DNA from: Sinomonas cellulolyticus
GTDB taxonomy: Bacteria; Actinomycetota; Actinomycetes; Actinomycetales; Micrococcaceae
Direction of reading: 5' to 3'
DNA length: 64,000 nt
Assembly (NCBI RefSeq): GCF_014656475.1
Contig: NZ_BNCM01000009.1
Coordinates: 62,001 to 126,000 of the forward strand
The notes under the pieces are model-generated. The model did not search any database and was not told the origin of the DNA. It saw nothing but the letters and a program-made list of their open reading frames with translations. Of this stretch, positions 18,692-27,918 are shown in pieces; position 1 is the first letter of the stretch; every line of letters starts with the position of its first letter. The position numbers and the translations under genes were made by a program.

Positions 18692-18982
18692 ATGGCGATC
18701 ATGAAGGTGGACACCGAGGCGATCGGCTCGAGCTCGCAGGCGGTGGCGGCGACGTCCGAGCGTGTGCGAGGCGAGGTGCAGGCCATGCGCAACAACCTAG
18801 AGAACCTGCGCGCGAGCTGGGAGGGACAGGCGTCGGAGACCTTCCAGACGCTCGTGGCCGACTGGTCGCGCACCCAGGCCCAGGTGGAGGCTTCACTGAG
18901 CGCAATCGGCACCGCGCTGCGCCATGCCGGCGTCGCTTACGGGGACATCGAGACGAGCAACGCGAGCATGTTCCGCGGCTGA
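18692..18982 (+). CDS. WXG100-family small secreted protein
   Basis: The 96-residue all-helical protein has the WXG turn (ASWEGQASETF, about residues 42-52) between two helices, as in ESAT-6/CFP-10. These are exported as helical-hairpin dimers by type VII secretion. No EccC, EccD or EsxA/B partner lies nearby, so it is an orphan. It probably forms a homodimer, as single WXG100 proteins with a near-symmetrical hairpin do. It sits 93 bp after a PhoR-like kinase gene. A hairpin terminator at 19044 ends it. Confidence 0.9.
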   Translation: MAIMKVDTEAIGSSSQAVAATSERVRGEVQAMRNNLENLRASWEGQASETFQTLVADWSRTQAQVEASLSAIGTALRHAGVAYGDIETSNASMFRG

Positions 18983-19043
18983 CGGCGATGGCGCCGGGCT
19001 GCCGGCGGCCTTCCTGTGCTGACCGCGCGGTCAGAGACGGCGT

Positions 19044-19078
19044 GGCCGGTCCCGCCCGCAGCTGGAGCGGGACCGGCC
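19044..19078 (+). terminator. Terminator after the WXG100 gene
   Basis: A 12-bp stem (GGCCGGTCCCGC / GCGGGACCGGCC) with an 11-nt loop lies 61 bp beyond the WXG100 stop, just before the RNase H gene. Confidence 0.75.
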
Positions 19079-19101
19079 GCGTGCTCTGGCAGGATTGAGG
19101 C

Positions 19102-20037
19102 ATGACCATTACCGCCGCCGCAGACGGCTCTGCCCTCGGCAATCCTGGCCCTGCGGGCTGGGCCTGGTACGTCGACGAGGACCACTGGCATGCCGGTGGC
19201 TGGCCGCACGGCACCAACAACCAGGGCGAGCTCATGGCTGTCCTTGATCTCTTCCGCTCGACCGTGCACATGGCGGACGAGTCCCTGCGCATCCTGTGCG
19301 ACAGCCAGTACGTGATCAACTGCATCACCAAATGGATGCCCGGGTGGAAGCGGAAGGGCTGGAAGAAGGCTGACGGCAAGCCGGTGCTGAACGTCGACCT
19401 CCTCAAGCAGATCGACGCCGAGCTCTCCGGACGCCGCTACACCTTCGAATGGGTCAAGGGCCACGCAGGCCACGAGCTCAACGAGGCGGCCGACTCCAAA
19501 GCCCGTGCCGTGGCCCTCGCGTTCCAGTCCGGCAGGGCACCGGTCGAGGGGCCCGGCTACCCGGCGCCGGCCGCCGGAACCGAGCGTGCGGCCGCCCGGG
19601 CACGGGACGAGCGCGATGCGCCGGAACCGGCGCGCGAGGCCGAGCAGGCCGGCCTATTCGACGAGATCGTCCACGAGGAGCCGGTATCCGCAGCGACGCG
19701 GGACGTCGAAGCCGTCGTGGAGCTCGAGCAGGAACTCCTGAGCCCGGCGGTCCGCGGCGACTACGGACAGCTTGCCTACCTGCTGCATCCCCAGTACCGC
19801 GAGATCGGCGCCTCGGGGCGCCTCTGGGAGCGTGAGGAGCTCATCGAGGAACTCGTGCAGGGCCCAGAGATCCAGACGCGGTTCGAACTCGTCGATGCCA
19901 CGCCCCTCGCGGGCGACCTCGTCCAAGTCGTCTACCGCACGGCCGGCAGCAGCGGCTCGTCCCTGCGCTCGTCGCTGTGGCAACGCGAAGAAGGCCGCTG
20001 GCGCCTGCGCTTCCACCAGGGAACGCCCGAGGCGTAG
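19102..20037 (+). CDS. rnhA: RNase HI fused to a DUF4440/NTF2-like domain
   Basis: The protein is 311 residues. The first ~145 residues are ribonuclease HI, with catalytic acids Asp8 (AAADGSALGNPG), Glu43 (NNQGELMAV), Asp67 (ILCDSQYV) and Asp131 (LNEAADSKA). It removes RNA from RNA/DNA hybrids. A variable Ala/Glu/Arg-rich linker (about 150-190) leads to a C-terminal domain of about 110 residues (ELEQELLSPAVRGDYGQLAYLLHPQYREIG...) of the DUF4440/SnoaL-like fold. That domain may bind a small molecule or mediate dimerisation. The fusion is unusual. The ATG has CAGGAT 6 nt upstream and may be leaderless. Confidence 0.88.
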   Translation: MTITAAADGSALGNPGPAGWAWYVDEDHWHAGGWPHGTNNQGELMAVLDLFRSTVHMADESLRILCDSQYVINCITKWMPGWKRKGWKKADGKPVLNVDLLKQIDAELSGRRYTFEWVKGHAGHELNEAADSKARAVALAFQSGRAPVEGPGYPAPAAGTERAAARARDERDAPEPAREAEQAGLFDEIVHEEPVSAATRDVEAVVELEQELLSPAVRGDYGQLAYLLHPQYREIGASGRLWEREELIEELVQGPEIQTRFELVDATPLAGDLVQVVYRTAGSSGSSLRSSLWQREEGRWRLRFHQGTPEA

Positions 20038-20055
20038 AGGCCAGTGGGGACGCTC

Positions 20056-20080
20056 CACGGACGGGTCGACCCCGTCCGTG
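20056..20080 (+). terminator. Terminator after rnhA
   Basis: A perfect 10-bp stem (CACGGACGGG / CCCGTCCGTG) with a TCGAC loop lies 18 bp past the stop. The remaining gap to the groEL terminator shows nothing else. Confidence 0.8.
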
Positions 20081-20195
20081 CTGCTGTGGTCTCGGTTGGC
20101 CTTCAACGCGCGCAGCCTTGGAAGGGACCTCGCATTGCAGAGACCTGACCCCGGGCCGCAGAGAGGCGACCCCGGGTCGAGTGGCCGGGAACGCC

Positions 20196-20233
20196 GACGG
20201 CGGGGCCTCCACCGAAGTGGGGACCCCGCCGTC
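20196..20233 (-). terminator. Terminator of groEL
   Basis: GACGGCGGGG and CCCCGCCGTC form the stem, extended inward by CTCCAC/GTGGGG around a CGAA tetraloop. It lies 46 bp beyond the groEL stop. The CGACGGCGGGG flank is shared with other terminators here. Confidence 0.85.
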
Positions 20234-20279
20234 GTGCGTGGTGCGCCGGGCGTGCCCGGCTTGCCTTGGAGGCGGAGGC

Positions 20280-22007
<1,728 letters not shown>

Positions 22008-22049
22008 TCACCCCAGCGAGGTGTTCCTGTCCCCTGCAGCCACATCGTT

Positions 22050-22081
22050 TTAGCAGTCTAGCCACAGGAGTGCTAGGTCAA
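22050..22081 (-). promoter_or_regulatory. CIRCE operator and promoter of groEL
   Basis: CTAGCACTC-N9-GACTGCTAA (minus strand; 22050-22076) matches the HrcA-binding CIRCE consensus with two substitutions. The -35 box TTGACC (76-81 of 22000) and -10 box TAGACT (22055-22060) flank it with a short 15-nt spacer, so HrcA would occlude RNA polymerase. A further arm GAGTGCTAA at 22085-22093 gives a third, reversed repeat half. Confidence 0.9.
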
Positions 22082-22131
22082 TTTTTAGCACTCACCCCCT
22101 CCGAGTGCAAGCGCACGACGGCGCCGGCCGC

Positions 22132-23385
22132 CTACCGCGCCACCGTCACCTCGGCGTCGCGCGCGGGCAGGTTGTCCGCGCCGAAGGTGAACACCATGAA
22201 GCGCGCCGTGGTCACGTCGCCATGGGAGTCGAAGGCGATCGGCCCGGACGTGCCGTCGTAGTCGATGGAGGCCCCGCGGGCCTGTCGGGCGAGGCAGTCG
22301 GGGAGGCCGGTGCACTTCTCACGCGCCTCGCTCGGGTTGCCGGGAAGTGCGCCGCCGGAAACGGCGGTGAGCTTGGCTGCGATGGAGGGGCCGCCGTCGT
22401 CCTTCGCGGCGCCCGCAGCGAGGATCGCGAGGGCGGCTGCGTCATAGGCCTCCGGGGCGAAGGTGAGGTCGGTGAGGCCGGGGGCGTGCTCGGTGAGGGC
22501 CGCCTGGAAGTCGGGGCTGGGGAAGACGCCCGGGACCGTGGCGCGGGCCCCGCGCAGGGCCCCGTTGGCCAGGGCCGAGCCGTAGCGGCCGAGGAGGTCG
22601 CCCGAGACGAGGAGCTTGTTGCCGGGAACGCCGGCCTGGGAAACCGCTGCCAGGATGGCCTGGCCCTCCGACTGCGCCACGACGATCACCGCATCGGCAT
22701 CCTTCGCCGCCGCGGCGCCCGCGCCGGCGTCGTGGCCGGTGAACTCCGAGCTGCCCTTCTCGGTCAGCCCTGCAGCCTTCGCGGCCGCGGAGGCACCGTC
22801 CGCCTCTGCCTTGCCATGGTCCCCGGCCTGGTGCAGGATCGCGACGGTCTTCGCGCCTGACTGCCGGGCGAGCTCCACGAGCGCTGCGCCCTCCGCGCCC
22901 TCGGGGGCGGCCGTGCGGAAGTAGTACCCGTCGCTGCGGTAGGTGCTCAGGCCCGCGGCGGTGTTGGCCGGCGAGATGAGCGGCACCTTCGCCGACCGGA
23001 GCGCATCGATGGCGGCGGGCGCGTGGCCCGAGTCGGTGGGGCCTATCACGGCATCGGCGCCTGCTTTGGCGAGTCGTTGGGCCGCCGCGCCGGTATCCGC
23101 TCCGGACTCGGGCGGAAGCAGTTCGACCGGCTTCCCGGCGAACCCGCCGGCCGCGTTGGCCTGCTGCACGGCGAGGACCACGCCAGCGCGCTCGGAGTCG
23201 GAAAGATACTGCGAGCCGCCGGTCGCATCGAGGAGGAGGCCGAGCCGGAGGACGCCGTCGCCCGAAGCGGCCGGGGTGGCCGTGCGCGCATCGCCGCCCA
23301 TGAGGCCGCAGGCCGTGACTGCGAGCACCGAGGCGAGGACTGCTGCGGCCAGCGGGGTACGAACGTACCGGGCCGGCCTGGTCAC
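22132..23385 (-). CDS. Branched-chain amino acid ABC-type substrate-binding lipoprotein
   Basis: The 417-residue protein is a Leu/Ile/Val-type periplasmic-binding-protein fold (Peripla_BP_6). The signal peptide ends in a lipobox, LAVTAC (Cys26), so it is anchored to the outer face of the membrane. The first strand (LRLGLLLDATGG) and hinge region (ADAVIGPTDSG) fit the family. No permease or ATPase gene is adjacent, so it is an orphan binding protein. It overlaps the preceding LytR_C gene by 4 nt (ATGA), so it is translationally coupled to it. The ligand is unknown. Confidence 0.87.
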   Translation of the reverse strand: MTRPARYVRTPLAAAVLASVLAVTACGLMGGDARTATPAASGDGVLRLGLLLDATGGSQYLSDSERAGVVLAVQQANAAGGFAGKPVELLPPESGADTGAAAQRLAKAGADAVIGPTDSGHAPAAIDALRSAKVPLISPANTAAGLSTYRSDGYYFRTAAPEGAEGAALVELARQSGAKTVAILHQAGDHGKAEADGASAAAKAAGLTEKGSSEFTGHDAGAGAAAAKDADAVIVVAQSEGQAILAAVSQAGVPGNKLLVSGDLLGRYGSALANGALRGARATVPGVFPSPDFQAALTEHAPGLTDLTFAPEAYDAAALAILAAGAAKDDGGPSIAAKLTAVSGGALPGNPSEAREKCTGLPDCLARQARGASIDYDGTSGPIAFDSHGDVTTARFMVFTFGADNLPARDAEVTVAR

Positions 23386-23996
23386 CCGGCGTACCCGGGG
23401 CCGACCACCACGGCGAGCGGCAGCCCGAGCGCCGGGGCCTGCAGGACGGTGGTGATGCCCGTGTCCGCGGCGAGGGCCCGGGCCGAGGCCTCCTGGGCGG
23501 CCGTCTTGTAGTATACCACCGAGGAGCTCACGGGCGTGCCGGCCCAGTTGGCCACCGCCGTGACGTTCCAGCCGGCGTTCCGGGCCGCCGTGGCGACGCG
23601 ATTGCCGAGACCGGCCGTGGTGCTCCCGTTGTAGACGCCGACCTCGAGGGCCTTGTCAGCGCCGGCGCGGCTGGAGGCAGACGACGGAGACGGCGCCGAG
23701 GGAGAGGCGCTTGCGCTCGGGGCCGCGGACGGCTCGGCGCTGCCGGGCGCAGTGGCGGACGCAGCAGCCGGACTGTCGGCCGAGGCTGGAGAACTGCTCA
23801 GGCCGAGGCGTGGGAGCACGAAGAAGGCGAGCGCGCCGATCACGAGCGCTGCGACGCCGGCGGCGAGGATCCAGCGGAGGCCGCGCCCAGACTGGGCGGC
23901 GGTGTCGGATGCTGCCTCTCCGCGGGTCCGGTGGATGCCCTGCCTGCGGGGAGACTCGGGGACATCGTCGAATTCATCGCGGGGATGCATGCTCAT
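23382..23996 (-). CDS. LytR C-terminal domain membrane protein
   Basis: The 204-residue protein has one transmembrane helix (about 40-62), a low-complexity Ser/Ala/Pro spacer (about 65-112), and a C-terminal LytR_C domain of about 90 residues (LEVGVYNGSTTAGLGNRVATAARNAGW). It lacks the LytR-CpsA-Psr catalytic part. The domain points outside the cell, where it may bind wall glycopolymer. It overlaps the downstream substrate-binding lipoprotein by 4 nt and follows the DUF3263 gene. The three form one operon of likely envelope function. Confidence 0.85.
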   Translation of the reverse strand: MSMHPRDEFDDVPESPRRQGIHRTRGEAASDTAAQSGRGLRWILAAGVAALVIGALAFFVLPRLGLSSSPASADSPAAASATAPGSAEPSAAPSASASPSAPSPSSASSRAGADKALEVGVYNGSTTAGLGNRVATAARNAGWNVTAVANWAGTPVSSSVVYYKTAAQEASARALAADTGITTVLQAPALGLPLAVVVGPGYAG

Positions 23997-24045
23997 ACCG
24001 GGGTAGGTCCTTGTTCGGTAGCCGTGCGGGGGTGTGTGCGCGGCC

Positions 24046-24354
24046 TCAGGCGCCTCCGCCGAGCCGGCGGGCAGTGCGCGCTCGCTGCCGCGACGTCCTC
24101 AGTCTACGCAACCGCTTGACGAGCATCGGATCGTGGGCGAGCGCCGCCTCGGTGTCGATGAGGGCATTGAGCTGCTGGTAGTAGTGGGTCGCCGAGAGGT
24201 CGAACAGCTCGCGGATGGCCTGCTCCTTGGCTCCCGCGTACTTCCACCATCCGCGCTCGAGGGCAAGCATCTGCTCCTCGCGCTCCGTGAGTCCCTGGGC
24301 CCTCTCCCCGGCAGTCTGCTCGAAGGACCGGGCGTGCTCTGCTGGTGCCGACAT
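24046..24354 (-). CDS. DUF3263 family protein
   Basis: The 102-residue protein matches the actinobacterial DUF3263 family: [30 protein letters not shown] followed by [19 protein letters not shown] and a basic helix. The helix-turn-helix-like central pattern suggests DNA binding, perhaps a small regulator, but no function has been shown. It is the first gene of a unit with LytR_C and the binding lipoprotein. Its promoter ATGACA-N17-TAAGCT ends 7 nt before the ATG, so the transcript is probably leaderless. Confidence 0.85.
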   Translation of the reverse strand: MSAPAEHARSFEQTAGERAQGLTEREEQMLALERGWWKYAGAKEQAIRELFDLSATHYYQQLNALIDTEAALAHDPMLVKRLRRLRTSRQRARTARRLGGGA

Positions 24355-24361
24355 GGCCTCC

Positions 24362-24390
24362 AGCTTAAGAGGGAACTACAGGGATGTCAT
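24362..24390 (-). promoter_or_regulatory. Promoter of the DUF3263-LytR_C operon
   Basis: On the minus strand ATGACA (24385-24390) and TAAGCT (24362-24367) are 17 nt apart, and the start codon follows the -10 box by 7 nt. A GGAGG tract lies too close to the ATG to be an ideal ribosome binding site. Confidence 0.6.
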
Positions 24391-24441
24391 TCCGGCTCGC
24401 CCGGGAGCCGGCACGTGTTCGGCTCGTGGCACACTGGCCGG

Positions 24442-25251
24442 ATGGACGCCGAACCCCTCTTCGAGCTCGCTGCCGTGCCCGCTGCCCCGGCTGAGGGAAC
24501 CGCGGGAGAGGGAACCCCGGCCGAGGGAACCGCGGGAGAGAGAGCCCGGGCTGAGGAATCCGCGGTGGAGCTGGCCGCGATGGCGGCGGCACCCCTCGAG
24601 GACCTCGTCCACCCCGAGTGGGCAGCCGCCCTTGCCCCCTGCGAGGCATCCCTGCGCGCGGCCCTGCGCGCCCTCGCGGACAGGGCGTATGACGGCGCAC
24701 AGATCCTCCCGCCCCCATCCCGGCTCCTGCGCGCGTTCGGCTGGCCGCTCTCGTCGGTGAAGGTGCTCGTGATCGGCCAGGACCCGTACCCCACGCCCGG
24801 GCACGCGATCGGCCTCTCGTTCGCGTGCGACGCCCGCGTCCGCCCGCTGCCCCGCAGCCTCGCCAACATCTACCGGGAACTCGCCGACGACCTCGGCGTC
24901 CCCGCCCCCTCCACTGGTGATCTCTCCGGATGGGCACAGGAGGGAGTCCTCCTGCTCAACCGCGTGCTCTCGGTCGAGGCCGGTGCGGCCGGCTCCCACC
25001 GGCGCCTCGGCTGGGAGGCGGTGACGGACACCGCCGTCCGCGCGGTGGCCTCCCGCGCGCTTCCGCTCGTGGCCATCCTCTGGGGCAGGGACGCGCAGTC
25101 CGTCGCACCGCTGCTGGGCACGACGCCGGTGATCGCCTCCGCACACCCCTCGCCGCTGAGCGCATCCCGGGGCTTCTTCGGCTCACGGCCGTTCAGCCGC
25201 GCGAACGAGCTGCTGGCAGCACAGGGAGCGGAACCGGTCCACTGGGTGTGA
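24442..25251 (+). CDS. ung: Uracil-DNA glycosylase, family 1
   Basis: The enzyme removes uracil from DNA to start base excision repair. Motifs present are the water-activating [20 protein letters not shown] (Asp114), the uracil-binding [10 protein letters not shown], and the leucine-loop [13 protein letters not shown] (His235). It is 269 residues from this ATG, which has no ribosome binding site. A second ATG at 24580, preceded by GGAG 9 nt upstream, gives 223 residues and puts Asp68 and His189 close to E. coli Ung positions. The extra 46 residues contain a tandem imperfect [10 protein letters not shown] repeat. The longer form is kept because [10 protein letters not shown] looks like a coding N-terminus. 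Confidence 0.92.
   Translation: MDAEPLFELAAVPAAPAEGTAGEGTPAEGTAGERARAEESAVELAAMAAAPLEDLVHPEWAAALAPCEASLRAALRALADRAYDGAQILPPPSRLLRAFGWPLSSVKVLVIGQDPYPTPGHAIGLSFACDARVRPLPRSLANIYRELADDLGVPAPSTGDLSGWAQEGVLLLNRVLSVEAGAAGSHRRLGWEAVTDTAVRAVASRALPLVAILWGRDAQSVAPLLGTTPVIASAHPSPLSASRGFFGSRPFSRANELLAAQGAEPVHWV
24493..24548 (+). repeat. Imperfect tandem repeat inside the ung N-terminal extension
   Basis: Three near-copies of a GAGGGAACC-rich unit encode the repeated Ala-Glu-Gly-Thr stretch of the ung extension. It is a candidate site of length variation between strains. Confidence 0.5.
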
Positions 25252-25309
25252 CGTCCGGAGACTGGGCCGAGGAGCCGGACCGCGAGCACCAGCGGATACT
25301 CTGGTCGGC

Positions 25310-26179
25310 ATGACGACGCCCGCAGAGAGCGCTCCCGCTGCTCGCACCGACTCCGCACGACCGGCCCGGAAGCCCCGCCCGACTCTGGACCTGGTCGTGG
25401 TGCGCACCGAGCAGCTCTCCCCGCATATGGTGCGCGTGGTGGCTGGCGGCCCCGGTTTCGATGCCTTCACGGACAACGGCTTCACGGACAAGTACGTCAA
25501 GATCTCCTTCCCCACCCAGCTGCCCGGCTGCGCGTGGCCGGATGGGCCCGTCGACATCGCGGCGCTCAAGGAGGACCTGCCGCGCGAGCAGTGGCCCGTG
25601 ACGCGCACCTATACGGTGCGCTCCTTCGACGCGACTGCCCGGGAGCTCGCGATCGACTTCGTGGTACACGGCGACGAGGGCCTCGCCGGGCCCTGGGCGG
25701 CGGCGGCACAGCCCGGTGACCGGCTTGTGTGCGCGGGCCCCGGCGGCGCCTACTCCCCCGATCCCGAGGCCGAATGGCATCTCTTCGCCGGTGATGAATC
25801 GGCCGTCCCGGCGATCGCCGCCGCGCTCGATGCCCTCCCCGCGGACGCCCGTGGCCTGGCCCTCCTGGAGGTCGCCGGACCGGAGGACGTCCTCGAAGTC
25901 TCGGCACCGGCCGGCGTCGAGCTGCGGTGGCTCTCCCGCGACGGGTTCCCCGCCGGGGAGACGGTAGTCCTCGCCGAGGCCGTGGCGGGCGCCGAGTGGC
26001 TTCCCGGGACGCCGAGCGTCTTCGCCCACGGCGAGCGCGGGGCCATGAAGGAGCTGCGGGCAGTGTTCAAGGAGCGCGGCGTGCCGCGCGAGAAGCTCTC
26101 CCTGTCCGGCTACTGGGCCCACGGCCGCGCCGAGGACCAGTTCCAGGCGGAGAAGAAGCTCCCCGTCGGCCAGATCTGA
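25310..26179 (+). CDS. Siderophore-interacting protein (FAD-type ferric reductase)
   Basis: The 289-residue cytoplasmic flavoprotein is of the SIP family. An N-terminal FAD-binding beta barrel (HMVRVVAGGPGF, VTRTYTVRSFD with the RxYTVR flavin motif) is followed by a C-terminal NAD(P)H-binding SIP domain (LFAGDESAVPAIAAAL, GYWAHGRAE). SIP enzymes reduce iron in imported ferric siderophores. It is 58 bp after ung and faces the ThrE gene. It is a plausible IdeR target, but no clear iron box is seen upstream. Confidence 0.9.
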   Translation: MTTPAESAPAARTDSARPARKPRPTLDLVVVRTEQLSPHMVRVVAGGPGFDAFTDNGFTDKYVKISFPTQLPGCAWPDGPVDIAALKEDLPREQWPVTRTYTVRSFDATARELAIDFVVHGDEGLAGPWAAAAQPGDRLVCAGPGGAYSPDPEAEWHLFAGDESAVPAIAAALDALPADARGLALLEVAGPEDVLEVSAPAGVELRWLSRDGFPAGETVVLAEAVAGAEWLPGTPSVFAHGERGAMKELRAVFKERGVPREKLSLSGYWAHGRAEDQFQAEKKLPVGQI

Positions 26180-26208
26180 GGGACTGCCCCTGCGCAGGTG
26201 AGAGCAGG

Positions 26209-27906
26209 TCAGCGGCGGCGTGCCCGCCGCCGGCGCTCGAGTGACGTGGCGCTGCGGGTGAACGGCCGGGCGAGGTTGTCGCCGAGGACCACGCCCGCCG
26301 CGGCACCGAGGATGATCGCCATGGCGGTGAGCATGCCGCCGGCCCCGGCGGTGATCTGCGCGGCGTCGAGCGTCGCGACGTACATCGAGCGGAAGATCGT
26401 CAGGCCGGGCAGCAGGATGAGCGCTGCGGGCACGGCGACGACGAGCTGGGGTGCGCCCATGCGCAGGGCCACGATCCGGGCGAGGAACCCCATCACGACG
26501 GCGCTCACGGCGGGGGCGAGCCGGTCCCCGACTCCGAGCAGCCCCACCCCGGTCAGGGCCAGGTACCCGACGACGCCGACCGCCGCCGTGGGCAGCACGA
26601 GCCGCCGTGCGCTCTGCTCGGTGATCGCGATGGCGGCCACCGAGACCCCGATGAGCAGCACCTCGACCGGATACGGGTAGGCGGGCGGGAAGGTCTCGGT
26701 GACGTCGATCCGGGAGATCCCGAGCATCTCCCCCACCGCGGTTGCCACCGAGATGCCCGCCACGAGCGCGGCGAACGTCAGGAAGGCCGAGAGGTACCGG
26801 CCTGCCGCGGTGACGGGGAACCCGTTGATCGCGTCCTGGGTCGCCGAGACGAGCCGGGACGTGGGCAGGAGCAGCAGGATGCCGCCCACCACCACGATCG
26901 TGGGCGAGATCGGCAGCTGCGCGGCGAACATGAGCAGCGCGATCATCGTCACGAGGAACGAGCTCGCAAGGGTCGTGAAGAAGTCCGGCACGCGCCACGT
27001 GCCGAATACCCGCGCGACCAGTGAGACGAGCAGGTTCGAGCCGAACGCGATGAGCGAGGCCAGCTGGCCGCCGCCGAGGACTCCCACGAAGGCCGCGGCG
27101 AAGACGCCGAACGCGACCGTCACGGCCCACTTGGGGAACGGCTTGGCGCGGCGCGAGATCGACTGGAGCCGTCGGGTGGCCTCGTTCAGGCTCACTCCGC
27201 CGGCCGCGATCTCCGTGACGAGCTGGTGCACGAGCACGAGCCCCGCGTAGTTGGACGTCCACGAGCGCACCACGCGCAGCAGCGAGCTCGGGGTGGCGTC
27301 CTGCGGGGCATGGTTGATCGTGACGGACTGGTTGGTGATGTCCACGTCGACGTGCCGCAGCCCGAGCGCCGTCGTCACGGCGATCATCGAGGTCTCGACC
27401 TCGAGGGCGCCCGCGCCGTAGCGGAACATGGTCTCGGCGAGCTCGAGCGCGAAGTCGAGGGTGCGGCGCACCGACTCGTCCGGGGCGGCCGGGATGGTCG
27501 GGTTCGCGTAGGGGCTGCCGGCGAGCCGGTCCACGATGCTCATGGGAGCGGTGGGCGGATTCTCCCCGCGCATGAGCCGCGCGAGCACGCGCTTGGCGGC
27601 AGCGTTGGCACGGACCTGGGATGCGGTGATGGGCGCGCTCGGGGCTGCCGCCGGAGCCGCACCGCCCGGTCCCGGCGCCGGCGGCGGGACGGCTGGGGCG
27701 ACCACCGCGGGAGGCGGCACGGACGACGGCGGCGGCCCGGCCGGCGTCGTGCGCCCGCCGGAGCGGGTGCTGGGGGGCGGCGGGGCGGCGGACCCAGCTT
27801 CCGGCGCGCCCGTGCCCACGTCGGTGAAGGCGACGGGCGTGATCTTCGGGATCGCACCGGCGGGGATGTCGCCGTGGTTCCCGTCCTGGAGCTCGGGGTC
27901 AGCCAT
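26209..27906 (-). CDS. ThrE-family threonine/serine exporter
   Basis: The 565-residue protein combines a long Pro/Ala-rich N-terminal region (about 1-105) with the ThrE domain (about 120-360; RTLDFALELAETMFRYGAGALEVE) and the ThrE_2 membrane domain (about 380-530). About ten transmembrane helices are predicted. It should export threonine and serine, which may relieve overload of amino acids made by glyA/serC-related reactions. It is co-directional with and 12 bp after the Fem-type gene. Confidence 0.88.
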   Translation of the reverse strand: MADPELQDGNHGDIPAGAIPKITPVAFTDVGTGAPEAGSAAPPPPSTRSGGRTTPAGPPPSSVPPPAVVAPAVPPPAPGPGGAAPAAAPSAPITASQVRANAAAKRVLARLMRGENPPTAPMSIVDRLAGSPYANPTIPAAPDESVRRTLDFALELAETMFRYGAGALEVETSMIAVTTALGLRHVDVDITNQSVTINHAPQDATPSSLLRVVRSWTSNYAGLVLVHQLVTEIAAGGVSLNEATRRLQSISRRAKPFPKWAVTVAFGVFAAAFVGVLGGGQLASLIAFGSNLLVSLVARVFGTWRVPDFFTTLASSFLVTMIALLMFAAQLPISPTIVVVGGILLLLPTSRLVSATQDAINGFPVTAAGRYLSAFLTFAALVAGISVATAVGEMLGISRIDVTETFPPAYPYPVEVLLIGVSVAAIAITEQSARRLVLPTAAVGVVGYLALTGVGLLGVGDRLAPAVSAVVMGFLARIVALRMGAPQLVVAVPAALILLPGLTIFRSMYVATLDAAQITAGAGGMLTAMAIILGAAAGVVLGDNLARPFTRSATSLERRRRARRR

Positions 27907-27918
27907 GGCGCGTGCCGA

